Origin: Hydractinia symbiolongicarpus
Lineage: Eukaryota; Cnidaria; Hydrozoa; Anthoathecata; Hydractiniidae
Reading direction: 5' to 3'
Assembly: GCF_029227915.1 (NCBI RefSeq)
Contig: NC_079879.1
Location: 19,098,001 to 19,158,000 of the forward strand
Length of the DNA: 60,000 bases
Position numbers and translations under genes: made by a program. Below, piece by piece: positions 1-12,540 of this stretch; within the stretch, counting starts at the first letter, position 1; each line of letters begins with the position of its first letter. Below the pieces are notes generated by a model. That model ran no database searches. It was not told the DNA's origin and saw only the letters and a program-made list of their open reading frames with translations.

Positions 1-990
1 AGATAAAAATTTATTCCATAGGTATGGTCCCTATGTCTAATTGAAAACGTGCAAGATTTTAATAAAATCTTTGGCACTTGATAATTATTTTTTGAAAATC
101 TAGCATCATATTTATGTTGTATTAAACTAAATTGGTTAGTAAACAATTTTGGTGTTATGTCTTGTTTCATCTTGTACATGAAAAGTAAAACTTGATGCTT
201 ATTTCATTGATAAATGTTCAAAGCCCCAATTTGCAGAAATAAGTGTTGTGTTGGTGCATATCTGTCTAAACCAAAAATTATGCGACAAGCATGTTTTTGT
301 TTATTATACAATTTTTTTAATTTATTTACATTGTTACTTGTCCAGGAGATATTACAATACGTTAAGTAGCTGTGTATAAAAGACAAATATAGGTTCATTA
401 AGCAATGGAAATTTAAGTATCGTTTGGCCTTATACAATATCCCTAAGCTTTTAGAGATTTTATTTTCAAGGGTTTGTATATGTTTATTCCATGTTAATGA
501 TTCGTTTAAAAGTACACCAAGAAATTTTATTGTTTCTTCTCTCTTTATGTTTACGTTATTAATTTTAAGAGATGGTAGTTTAAGTGGAATATTAACAGTT
601 TTCAAAGCCCCAATTTGCAGAAATAAGTGTTGTGTTGGTGCATATCTGTCTAAACCAAAAATTATGCGACAAGCATGTTTTTGTTTATTATACAATTTTT
701 TTAATTTATTTACATTGTTACTTGTCCAGGAGATATTACAATACGTTAAGTAGCTGTGTATAAAAGACAAATATAGGTTCATTAAGCAATGGAAATTTAA
801 GTATCGTTTGGCCTTATACAATATCCCTAAGCTTTTAGAGATTTTATTTTCAAGGGTTTGTATATGTTTATTCCATGTTAATGATTCGTTTAAAAGTACA
901 CCAAGAAATTTTATTGTTTCTTCTCTCTTTATGTTTACGTTATTAATTTTAAGAGATGGTAGTTTAAGTGGAATATTATCAGTTTTGGAG
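1..990 (-). mobile_element. Decayed non-LTR retrotransposon (LINE), C-terminal part of reverse transcriptase
   Basis: Read on the minus strand, 990 to 207 encodes the stretch after the catalytic core of a LINE reverse transcriptase. Recognisable pieces are KFLGVLLNESLTWNKHI, SLGILYKAKRYL, LYLSFIHSYLTYC and KQKHACRIIFG, typical of Jockey/CR1-like elements. The order is duplicated internally (separate entry). A stop codon at 204-206 interrupts the frame. The same frame then continues without a stop to the window edge with plausible coding sequence, so the stop looks like a nonsense mutation in a relic. The YxDD catalytic motif is not present, so only a 5'-truncated or rearranged end is here. 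It is not a host gene. Family assignment beyond 'LINE of the Jockey/CR1 type' is uncertain. Confidence 0.75.
217..984. repeat. Two tandem copies of a 384-bp unit inside the LINE relic
   Basis: The unit at 217-600 recurs at 601-984 almost without change. Both begin at the same short sequence (ttcaaagccc) and end in a near-identical tract before cagtt. Because 384 is a multiple of three, the reading frame is kept, and the open frame carries the same 128-residue reverse-transcriptase segment twice. Confidence 0.93.
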
Positions 991-3964
991 TTTGAAATAA
1001 CACAAAGAAACATGAAGCAGAAAAACATATTCAAAAATGATTTCATGTTACTTCACGTTAGTAGTCACCAGTGTAAACTAAGCTTTTGCATTTTTAGAGC
1101 TATTCCGCCAGACAGCGATGGCCTTTTTGCGTATAAACACAAGCTTAACCAGCCAAGAAAAATATGTAAGTCGGTTTTCCGCCTATATATGAACAGGCCC
1201 TTGTTTACGATCGTCGTTTTTAACGTCCCTTAACATGCACAACAGTAGCCACGCACGCTAGTGTCGTAGCGCTTAGTAACTGGTGTCAAATGTCAATACG
1301 TGACGGTAACATCAGAAGAAATAAGAAGTTTGCATTGTAGAGTGCGCCTGCATGCTTTCGTTAAACCGAAAATGAGGTAAGCAAATGTACATTTAAAAAA
1401 ATGCTGACATAACCGGAAAAAGCCTTGCTTCTTTCGAAATACATATCAGCATTCTTCTACTTCATACTAGGGGAAATAATAAGAGGAAAACATGGCAGTC
1501 GTATTACATTATATTTTTATGATAATGCCACCAAAGTGCAAACTGCATTATTCTGGACCTTCTGTACCAATAATATTTTGACCTTGTGGGTTTTAAGTCA
1601 GCCTTATACCTCGTTCTTACCTCAATTATAATATTCGTAATATAATAATAAAGTTTCTCTAATAAGTGGGACAAAATACTAAAATAATGGAACAAAACCG
1701 GAACAGAAACTTTTCTGCAGGTGATTTCCACCTTATATTTTTTCTTACATTTTAGTACAGAAAGCATACACACTTTGCGCATTTCGCACGAAACAAAGTA
1801 ATCTGATTGGCTAACTGCCGTTTTTACGCAGAACGCAAAGAAAACGTTAAATTCGATCCTTCTTTCCCTGGAACTAAACAAAGACAGGACAATTTCCCAC
1901 TTAAGTGGTGTAAACATTTTAAGTACGCATGCTCAGAAGCTTTTCTGTTTCTGTCCGTTCCGTCCTGCGGCAAAATGAATAACAGCTTTTACATGGTAGT
2001 GAGAACCAGGCTACTAACATATTGTCCCGAAGCTACGTTATGGAGAAAAGTTAATAAATAAGGTGTTGTTGGCACTCTATTTGTGTACTGTTTTTAGTAT
2101 TTATCTACTGTTTAATTTTGTTTATATCCTTTTAAAAATTTAATACTGTTAATAATACGCTTTGGAATGAAGATTCATAAAGGAAGCACGTATCATTACT
2201 TCACCATTCAACAAAACAGCGATTGTAATTTATATATTCTGTATATTTTTCTATACTATTTAAGAAATAGAGTTTTAAGATTGCTAGCAAATAATCGCTG
2301 GAGATGGGAGCGGCTGTGTCTTTGCCCTTGCCGGATGGACTACTTGAAAACAAATTTACAGGTGTTGGAATATACAACAATTCTTCATTTATACTTTTAT
2401 ATCCAGGTAAATGTTTTTATTCTTTTTATTTCTTATCATCTGGAACTTCTCTACCTAAGAAAACAATAGCAAATAATAACTAACTTCGTTTATTAATGTG
2501 AATTTCACAGTTCAACATATGAATTCTGAATTCTTTTAAAAAGCTTGCCTCCAGAAATTATTGTGATCAACCATAAGTGGAATTTCAAATATTAAAGTTT
2601 TCTGTTAAATATTAAAAACACCAAAATAAATGGCTAAAATATATGTGACCAATGTCTTGATTAACTGTTCAACACAACACAAATTATGTACAAGTAATTA
2701 ATTATTTAAAAGTTTAACTATTTTGTCAAATAATATTGCACTATCTTGTGCAATAAACAAAGATTGTCCCTGGGTCGGGAAAACCACCGCGCTATGGTGT
2801 AGATCAAAACTTTTACGCTCAGACCCACGATGTTTTAAGGAAAATTCTAAAGGCTGAAATACATGATCCGTTTAAGCGGAAGGTCAAAACCCTGACGGAT
2901 AACGGATAGGGAAAACTTTGTGAAAGGCTTCTTGTCTACACGTAATCCGTTTAAACGTGCAACATGCTTCTTTCGAGTCGTGGTAAGCAAAATAAAAGAC
3001 GTGTCGCTACGGTTGCTACCTCCGCGATTATCATAGCGAACGTTTTAAAGGAATTGTTTGAGAAATTGCTTGCAAATCAAAACACAGCGATGCGCGCTTA
3101 GTCCTGGCATAAAGCTTGCTGCAACATTTCCTTTTTAGCAACGGGTGCTGAATTCCGAATTGTAACATATTTTTGTGTCCACAGAAGCACACTTGGCAAA
3201 ATAATTCTAGATTTATTATTTTTCTCGTCTCTGTGTTTATACGACGCCAACGTTACATCGCACAGACAAGTTCACATTCGTTTTTTTTATATTGATTGTT
3301 TTTTACTGTAGCTATCTTGTTTTCAACTGTATTTTGCATAATATTCCAAAAGTGATACATGACGGCAAACGTTTAAAACAATGGATTTACAAAATTTCAA
3401 TAGAGAAAGATCATCCGTTTAATCAAAAAAGATGAACATGTCCATCTCTTCGAAATGAAGGATGGGTCAAATTTAGCAGGTCAAAAAGTTTAGGCGATTC
3501 GGTAAGAACAATGTACTGATATCAGTATTCGGTAACACAAAACACAGCGGTCAGTTTGGGTTTGATCCAAGCTTATCGCAGCATTGCGGCAACCAAAAGT
3601 AGGACTGTCATATATGGTCAAAATAAAGTGTGACCATATGTAATGTTAATTTATCTTTTTGCTGCGGTCAATTCTATTCACACATGGTCTTGCGTAGGGA
3701 GCCCTTGTCTATTACCTCTATTTTCCATTGGGCAACTGCCTAAGATATTATTTCTGTTCGAATGCTGAACTCTAACCAGAAGAGATCAGTTAACACTTTT
3801 CCCCGAAAGTAAATTACAACCTGGTTCCCAGGTCATCCAACCTTTACGATGCTCTGTCATACCGACTTCTACTAGAGCCACGGGGACCTTTGGAGGCCTA
3901 TGTACGTAATTGGCGGATGCGATGTAGCCTATTGCTATATTAACGCAACACTTCTGAACAATAG
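991..3964. other. Non-coding stretch upstream of the PPxY gene
   Basis: Short open frames here (for example around 1807-2061 and 2167-2469) show no recognisable domain, and their composition matches the AT-rich background. Unlocated upstream exons and the promoter of the gene starting at or before 3965 probably lie in this stretch. I could not identify an initial exon with confidence. Confidence 0.5.
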
Positions 3965-6900
3965 GTAGGCAAGAGATTGATGCAGTTATCAAGGGAATCC
4001 GACTCTTCTGGACATTGGGTATTGAAAGTGAAGAAGTCAAACTAACACAAGCCAATCAATCACCAACATGTTACCTCATTAAGCTTGTAGGTGCACACTT
4101 TGATATTCTCTTCAAAGAAGAAGCTGTTAATTTTCGATTAATGATAACCGATATATTACAGAGCTATAATCATCTAGGGTGGAAGGTTAGTCTAATTTGT
4201 TCTTGAAATTTTTTGTGTGATGGGTGTCGTTTTGTTTAAGGAAAGAACTTTTTTGAAAATCTAGGCCTTAACAAAAATAAAATCGCGAAGCGATAGAACT
4301 TAGATTAAGGATTGTTAGAAAAAAAATTAAGAGGCCTGGGACGAGCAAGCGAGTATCATTTTGGCACAAAATTTTTTGTTAATTATTTCAACTTTATAAT
4401 ATCTATGCATTGATAAAGTTTGAATGCACATCCCTAAACAGTTCTAAAATTACTGATAACAGAAAATGCCAAAATATACAGCATAATTAAATCTGAGATT
4501 CTTTAAATGTGAATATCTTGAGAACGAAAAAAGCTTTCTTAACCAACTTTTTAGCCACTGTAATATAAGTCCAACATCATTTTTTTCCCTCGGGTTCCCT
4601 TGTATGCACATCCCTTGCTATATAAAAAAATCATAGCTAGAACGATCGGTATTTTGAAAAGTTGTTATTTTTATTTTTGTCGAGTATGCAAATAAAAATA
4701 GAGAAGGTTTGCCTGAACTTTTATTAAATGTCTGTTGCGTAGTTGTAGGGAGACAAAAAATAGTTCTAATATCCAAAAACATTAAAGTATTATGGGTTCT
4801 GGGTAAGCAAATTATTTAGGTGTTTATTGGGGCGTATAAAAGAGAAAAGAATGTTGCTTGGAGTAAGTGTGTGTTCAAGTAAGCAAACATCCACTGTGTA
4901 TTTTTAAAATTTAGGGGAAGAGTGAAAAAAAAAACATTATAAAATTTCATCAATTTTTAGTTGCTTGTATCAACAGATCTTAGCTGCGAAGATGACCAAA
5001 CTACATTTATTTTTCAACGACAAGGTGGTAACAAAGAATTGTCAACCCTTTTTAACATTGGTTTATCCTCAAACGATAAACTTCAAGTATGCTTTCTACT
5101 CGTTATAAATTCTTTATATTTTTTCCCGTACCTTTAAGAAAGCTCATACCAACAAGACACTACTAATTCCATTGTCTTTGTTTTGTTGCTAGATTTCTAA
5201 GAGTAATCCCCAGGTATATCAGATGATTAGAGATGTTTGTAGTACTGTATGGACTCCTGGTATACAAAAAGAATCTCAACCGCATTCTGAAGCCATGGAG
5301 GTATCGAAATTTTATAGACTTTATTATTTTTTAAAGAACATTTACTTACTGAAAGTCTGGAAAGGAAGGTGAGCGGGGAAGTAAAAAGTAAGATGCACCA
5401 ACTCTCCGTGACATCTTCAGTCAGACGAACTTTCTTTTTACACGACATTTTGTCCTAAGATTTTGTGACTTTTTTCTACTGTCAAAAAAAAAATTCATTT
5501 GATTTTTTCTCAATGCCGGGTCAGATCGAAAAAAAATTTAGCATCTAGGGGAAATTTATCTACGAAGCAAGTATTGCGCATTATTCTAATAAAGTAGACA
5601 TCGAAAAAGTCATTATTGAAGGTATTATTTCGGTATTCTTCTGAAAAATTCTCTCGCATGAGAAATGTCGTTGGGTTGTTGTTGTTCTGTCTGTAAAAAA
5701 TTGTTTTCTTATTTTTTTCTATTGTAGTTATCCAGGTTTACAAAGTACTTTTAAATAAATGAAAGAACGTGGTGAATCCCAATCATATAATACTCCTATA
5801 GCTAAATACAAAGTATCTAGAGAAGAGAAAGGTCAAAAGAGACCCCAAAAGCTTAACTGGGCCCGACCACTTCCAAACCAAAATGGCCTTAGTCGGCATA
5901 AGTAGACCGCGAGGAAATTATTTGTTAGCAAAAAATCGGGCTTTGTGATAGCCAAGTTAACTTGGTTTATTCCATACGAAAGCTTAGACGTTTGGTTAAT
6001 TTTTTCTACCTCAATTATTCCGATTATCCAGTAGTGAAAAAAATTATGCTGGTTCTCCTGGATGATGGCTTTGTGTGCACGAGCGTCCAGTTATTTTGAA
6101 ATGATAGAAAACGTGTATTACTAATATAGAGATTACCTAAAAATAGTAATATGATCCGTCCTTTTTACACCATTAAGATTTGCAGCTTTTGCAAAAAAAA
6201 ATTTAGGTTAGGTATATAAAAGGACAGATGAGGTTTTGCTTCAAAATTTAACTTGTAATATTTACTTCCATTAAATACTCAAAAATATTATTTTCTAGAT
6301 TAAACTGGAAGGTACTCCTTGGGATCCTTTAGATAAAAGCGATGCTTGGCGATCACGTCGTTTAATTACCCGCATTATTGAAACCTTGGATTGTAAAAAT
6401 GTTTCTCTTTACGGTAACAGCAACTTAAAGAGTACACAAGATACGCTTTTCTTTGAAGTACCTAGAACCCCTCATACTCAGCAAGGTAAGTGAAGGTTGG
6501 TTAGAAATATTTTATTTGAATTATCTAAACAAGTAGCTGTTTAAAAAAATTAAGAAATGCAGGAGTAGTATCACGAAAATGATATGCAAGATGTTATGTA
6601 GCTAATAAGGCTAATTTGGTTAAGATAGGATAGCTAATTAGGTGTGTAGGAAGATGTAGAAGCATGGTGAAAGGTATGGTAGGAGAAGTTTTTAGGGCAT
6701 GTTTAGACAAGTGAAGTCGATTTAAGTGTCGATGCCAATAAATGGGAGATGCAACGTAAGAAGTTTGACGCAAGAGACTTTTGTAGATAATGTATTGTAC
6801 TGTCATTGACTATGAATTGCAGAGGAAAACATGGCAGCTTTAAGTTATTTCACAGACACGTTTATTTTCTTCTATTGGCTAAATAAACTTTCTGTCCAAT

Positions 6901-8690
6901 GTCTATTTTCTTTTTTAAAGAATGGAAAGCATGGAAAAGGCATGTTTCAATCAGTTTCGTAAAGACAGATCGCATTCGATTAGTCAATGCACCTGTGAAA
7001 ATCAGTGATGTTTTACACCAAGTTCTGACGAGATACTTCCGCGATGGTGCTGTAAAAACAGCTCGAAAACATGAATGCTTTGAATATAAAACAACAGGAA
7101 AATTAAAATGCAGTCCAGGTATAGCATTTTGTTTTAAGTACTTTCTGTTTATTGTGGGCTGCGAGATTAAATTAAGTGGATGGCCCAATGGTTATGACAG
7201 CTTTTGCTTGGCTTCCAATAATTTTCAAATAGTAAAATACCCATTTCAGATAGTTATCTGATGTTGTATTCAGTCATAGGGTGAAGCTATTTCCACCCCC
7301 CCTCTATTTATTTGTTATCCGTCCAGTTATTCTGCATGAAGTTTTAGGGACCTTTCCTTACATTTGCACCTTAATTTATATCAACAACATCGCGACAAAC
7401 TAAATACAGGAAGGCAGGTTTCCCCGTTAACCCTCCCTTTGACTCAGTATTGGTAGGAACATACTATGTCTTCGTTTATTTGTTCTTGACCATAAAAATA
7501 ATAAAAAGCTATTAAATGTCCATATGGAACATAAAAATTATAGATTTAACTGGTTCGTTTGCAGTACGAAAGTATACCCGCTATTTAATTGTTCTAGGAA
7601 ACGAATCCATTGCAGCACGACTGATGATATCTGAAATCCTACGGGAATTTTTAGCAAACGGCTATGAAATCCAAACTGCAATAGACATATCTCGCAAGGA
7701 AAGTGACAAAGATATATTGTTATTTCGAGAGGCAGAGCCTTTGCGTACGACATTTTTCTGCTTGTCTCCTCGTTTTAAGAATCAACTGACGTTTATAAAT
7801 ACACCGCCTGAGATGATTCAGGTAAGTGGAGATAGATTCTAATTTTCATGGTTATGAAAAAATTGCTTTTCTTGTGTTGAAATTTAAATGTAAAGGTAAA
7901 TGAACAAGAACTCTCTCAATATAAAGAATCATAAAAATGACACAAAAAAACACAAAATGTGTAATATACGTATAATAATTTGTTTATGAATTTTTCAACA
8001 TAGGTAGCGAAACAGCTTTTATTTGATTGTAAATTTGAATGCAGTGATCTTTTGAAAGACCAAGTATCATGTACAGTAAGAAAATCTTTTTATATTCAAG
8101 CTATTATTCTTTTTCTACATTTTGTTTTTATCGCCTTTTTTAGTAATTTTTTTATATTAGAAACACAAGGCTTAGATTAGGCACTTAGGTACTATTAGGA
8201 ACTCTTAACTACTACTTCGCAAATTTATTTGATAGGGCTCATTTCATACAGCATTCTCAAGGTATAAAAATAGAACTAGGTTCTATAAATTGTCAAAAAG
8301 TCTCCTCCAACGTTAAGAACCATCCAGACCCAACCCAATTAATTTAATTAAATATCCTAGATCGAATTAGGTGGTTCACCGTGGCATTCTGTGGCAAAAG
8401 GCAATGGCATCCACGGTAGAGTACTTGTACTCGCATTAATCAATGTTTTCTCAAAGCATGGTTGGCGTGTTAAAGCATCCATGGATGCAACAGTGCACCA
8501 AAACAAAGCTGACGGCTCGACTGATGTCCACAGTTTGTATTTTATGTACGACCAAACTTTAGCTGCGCAGAAGGAAACGTGCGATACTAAAGATGCTTAT
8601 GGTCATGCGTCTGCACCACCGGGTGCTAGTTACCAACCCCTTGAAAATCCGCCAAGTTATGATGAAGCCATGGGGAAGAAACCTCTTTAA
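3965..8690 (+). CDS. Eight-exon host gene: repeated uncharacterised modules with C-terminal PPxY motif (5' end not found)
   Basis: Exons with consensus GT..AG borders and a continuous frame are 3965-4185, 4961-5086, 5193-5300, 6299-6485, 6921-7118, 7565-7821, 8004-8075 and 8361-8690. The first border is tentative, and the sixth exon could start at 7544. They give roughly 500 residues. The protein looks internally repeated: LIKLVGAHFD, IKLEGTPWDPL and IELGGSPWHSV each open a segment of the type (R/N)xLMIxxIL...W...(V/A)S(T/M)D...D...F. A related segment in the sixth exon has ARLMISEILREF then AIDISRKESDKDILLFRE. From memory this resembles a poorly described fungal and invertebrate family, sometimes labelled PTHR38696; I cannot verify that. 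The C-terminus ends in a proline-rich tail with PPSYDEAM, a PPxY motif of the kind bound by WW domains of NEDD4-type ligases. No signal peptide or membrane segment is seen. Function unknown. The terminal exon is duplicated at 40969-41298. Confidence 0.72.
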
Positions 8691-11600
8691 GGCGGTATAA
8701 GGGGAGTTGTTGTTAATGCTGTCTACAATGCCTCATTTATGAAAAAACGTACAAAGAAAGAAAGAAGCATTTTACACCTTTATTTTTGGATAGTACAATT
8801 TTAAGTTGTTGTCATTGTGTAAAGTAAACCTATTTAGCTAGCTAAAAGAGAACGAAATTTGATGATAAAGCTGGCTAACCATAATAGTTATTTTTTATCG
8901 TGTCTGTTCGATGAGTAACTCACAGCGGCACAATAAATTAGACCGCATCTTCTGAAATGACATCTTCTTATTTAGCAATTATTTTGCTGTAGTCGTCCTC
9001 ATTAATAAATACTGCATCTGAATCTGTCCTCTATTTTTCCCACTGAATCGGCTGACACAATTGGTATTAAGGTAATCTGCCCCTATTATTCCCAGAATGC
9101 GTTGCGCAATGATATGAAACTTTAAAATGGGTAATCGCTCTGCTGAAATCTATCTTCCTGATCTTTAAGTTTTACCTTCCGCCGAAACATTTTTCCGTAG
9201 TAGCTAGAAAGAAAAGAGATGATACGAAACAGATAATCACAATGCGTGTGCCCGTAGGACCATTTGAATTTCCATTTCAAATTAGAAGTTAAAAATCAAA
9301 AATAGTTGATAATTTTTATTTTCAATCGGGAATTGAAAATCAAAATCTTTTGTCAAAGAAAGCTCTGTTCGATGGCTAGTTCTGCAAGCCGTGCTTTTTC
9401 TACCTTTACATTTAAATCTAGCCATTAACTTTGAGATATAATTATGGATTATACATATTTTGCTGCTTGATTTGCTACCTCTTTGAACTTGTCTTTTTAC
9501 TTGATCCGTAGAAATTTCATCGGCAAGCTTCTCATCTGGTTCCAGCTACCTATATACCTATATGCTGCCAATAAACGTCTTGTTTCTTAATTCTCCAAAA
9601 AGTTTATATTCTATAATGTAAGATCTAAAATGCTTGCTTAGTTTACTGGAACTTCATATAAATTGTATAATTATTATTGATATATAAAATTATATAGGGT
9701 ACAACTATTTTCCTAAAAAAGTTACCAAGCTTTTCATCTTAGCCACATATGATAGGTAGGATGTTATAGCTAGATATCTACACAGGGATGATGTGCTGCC
9801 CAGCTATGTATTGTTATTTTTGTCACACTCCCTTGCTAATATGCTTTAACTTTTCCATTTAGTATATATTTATAATAAACATATTTTGGCTCAACTCAGT
9901 GTACTCAGTACTCAGAAATTGTTTATTGTTTTGATTTGTCTGTTTAGACTCATGTTAATATTGTAGGTTCATCATTCCTTAAACATGTTCAAGAAATGAT
10001 AAACCTACAATACTAAACACAAATTTTTTATTTTTTTGGTTCTGGCATAAACTAATAGTTAAGACACCACAGAACATGCGGCTGTTCTTACGAAAATATT
10101 TTTGTCACAGGTCACACATTTACATAAATAAAAATATTTAGTAGGTGTAGTGTTGCTCTGTTCTTTAAAAAAATAGATTCAAGGTGCTTAAGATTATTTT
10201 TAGCCTCTTTCAAATTAACTTGACAGAGCAAGATTAGGCCTCTATCAACTATTTTGATAATGAGAGTGTTTAACTTGTAAGGTTATGTTGTCTGGGTTAT
10301 CCTTAAAAAATAAAACAAAGCCATTTATTAGTTCTAAGGTTGTCTGTTTATATATAAAACTTTATAAACTTTTTCAGGCCATCTGGTTAAGTTATTGTGG
10401 TAAATCGATCGGTTATTAAACATATCTAAGGAGGGCTGCCCAGCTTAACTGGCCAAACGTTGTTTCATTGAAAAAACGTTACTTGAAACAAATCGTGACC
10501 AGTGTATTCTACAACAATTCTCTCTCCTAGCTTATAAAGGAATCATCCCCATCCCCTCAGCAAAAAATGCCTATTGATTATTATTTGATTCAAATACATA
10601 GTTTCCCATATAAAAAATCTATTGTCCTTGTACAGTAGAATGCTTAAGTTCTGAAACTTAAGAAGTATAATACAGAAGGGGTTTTTATGTTAATCCTATC
10701 AGATTTGTCTCAAAAGAACACCCTTAAAAAATTATTTTTACATAATTTGTTGATCTTTTGTTGGTCAAAAAATCACAATACCCATAGATGTACTTGATGT
10801 GGAATAACAATCTAGCAATACTTATAAAAATAATATTACTGGCAATACTTATAGAAATATTAATTATTGACAGAACATTTTGTGAATTTAAAAACCAACA
10901 ATTATCTGTAGCTTAGCTGCAACTGTAACATTCTTACAGGCCATAATATTTAAAGTCTCAAAGGTACTTTTGAGTAAGCATGCTTTTACCTTGGGTGATG
11001 GCATTTCTCTTGACACAATTTGTTGAATATATAACACGAAGACCAGTATTCAGCCTGATACCACCAACCCAACATGCTTAGTATAACCAAGTCATAAAGT
11101 TATTCACAGATGTGTTCGAAAATAAAATATATCCAATAACAAAGAATAAAGTGTATATATATATGTCAACAATATTGGTTAAAGTTCCAAAATAGTAGCA
11201 AAATATAAAACCCAAACCAATCAGCCCCTGCTAACTGAACAAAACAAAGTAAACCAGCAAATTTAATAAGCCCAATTGGTATAAAATAAAAACCATTTCT
11301 ATTTATTTTACCAAAGTTCATAATTTGCTCATTCGACAATTTAATTGGAGAAATAATATGGGTAAACAAACTATAATGTACATCACTTCGCTGGGAAAAT
11401 AGAATTGTCTCTAAACTAACCTCGTTTTCATGTTAGTATGTTTCTTCCGTCTGTGTATTTTGCGGAATAGAAATGGATATTGAAGTTTATTAATACGAAA
11501 AACAACATATTGAAAATTAATAATTCAAAACTAGAGAAAGATCAAAAAACAATAATTGAAAATTCAAATACAAATACGTCAAACCAATCTCCCCCTCATG

Positions 11601-12413
11601 GACATCTCAGGTTCCTGTAGTGAAAAAAAAAATCAATACAAAGAAAATAAGAATCCTTTGGGACTAGATTGACGTCAAATCTATCCTGCCAGATCAAACT
11701 TTATTTCACTCGGATGTTAATCGGAAATATTATACCAAAATAACGCTTTTTAAGGTGTTCTATAATAGACTTTCGATGAATGTCAACATCTATTTCTGGA
11801 CCAAAAGGAAGAGTGAACAATCTATTTCGCCTCTGATTGGTGTAGTTAAATTTATTAGATTTCTCCCATAAAGGTAATATGGGATTGCTAATAATTAATT
11901 AATAAATAGTTGACCTCAAACACTTCTGAACACTTCAGACTACCATAAGCTTTATTCCCAGGACTTTTTGAGCAAATCCAGGAAAATAAGGATCAACGCA
12001 TAGCAAACAAAAGTCAAATAGCCTAAAATTTTAACATAAGCTCAGCTTCCTTTAAAATGCTCCTAATAAGACTCTCTGTGCAGGAGTGCAGAGAGTTGGT
12101 TAAAAAGAACCCGTAGGTTCATTGCATTTAATGTTTGAAAGAATAGCAGAAAAAAAATTCAGAATTTGATTTTTGATTTTCAAATTTTTTGTCTTCTTTA
12201 TGATTTTTTAAAAAAAAGGCATTTCAAAATTGAATTTCTACCAAAATTCCATCAACATATACTTTGCATATTGTTTCTTGCACATTTTTGAAAAAAAAAA
12301 TTATGACAATGTATAAATAAAGTAAAAATAAACCCTGCAATTTAACAATATTCACGCTTTGGCGAGCTAATGGAGTGTACTTAAGCAAACACAATAAAAA
12401 GAAGGTTATGGTT
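8691..12413. other. Non-coding 3' flank of the PPxY gene and 5' flank of lectin gene 1
   Basis: No coding region is recognised. The stretch is conserved in copy 2 (41299-45974) except for about 9681-10091, which a Penelope-like element replaces there. A small open frame at 11166-11369 on the minus strand is kept in copy 2, but recent duplication alone explains that and it shows no domain. Confidence 0.6.
9954..10018. repeat. Imperfect hairpin with 23-nt arms
   Basis: The arm 9954-9976 is the reverse complement of about 9995-10018, with one or two mismatches and a loop of roughly 18 nt. It lies in the segment that copy 2 has lost. It may be a short palindromic repeat or a transposon relic; function unknown. 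Confidence 0.7.
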
Positions 12414-12439
12414 ATATTGATATGCGAATGTAACATATG
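12414..12439 (+). promoter_or_regulatory. Conserved upstream block of lectin gene 1
   Basis: A block of the form ATATTGATATGCGAATG followed by TAACATATG lies about 100 bp before the start codon. Related blocks precede the other lectin first exons at 17241, 21086 and 24574. The core ATGCGAAT resembles a POU octamer with one change. The regulatory role is inferred from recurrence and position. Confidence 0.45.
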
Positions 12440-12540
12440 AACAATTGTAAACAATAATTACTAACATAATTATTATGTTGTTTTTTGCGTAATGCATTTT
12501 GTCACATACGCAACAAGCAGTTCTCAAGGCCATAAACGAA

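Noticed and set aside
204-1046. Long minus-strand frame of 280 codons as a host gene
   Set aside because: It is a tandemly duplicated LINE reverse-transcriptase segment. The first 20 or so codons (1046-990) are unrelated flank.
424-1233. Plus-strand frames opposite the LINE relic
   Set aside because: They are antisense shadows of the reverse-transcriptase frame and repeat only because the DNA is duplicated.
6899-7188. Independent small genes on both strands at 6.9-7.2 kb
   Set aside because: The plus frame is an exon of the PPxY gene (6921-7118) with exact splice borders; the minus frame is its shadow.
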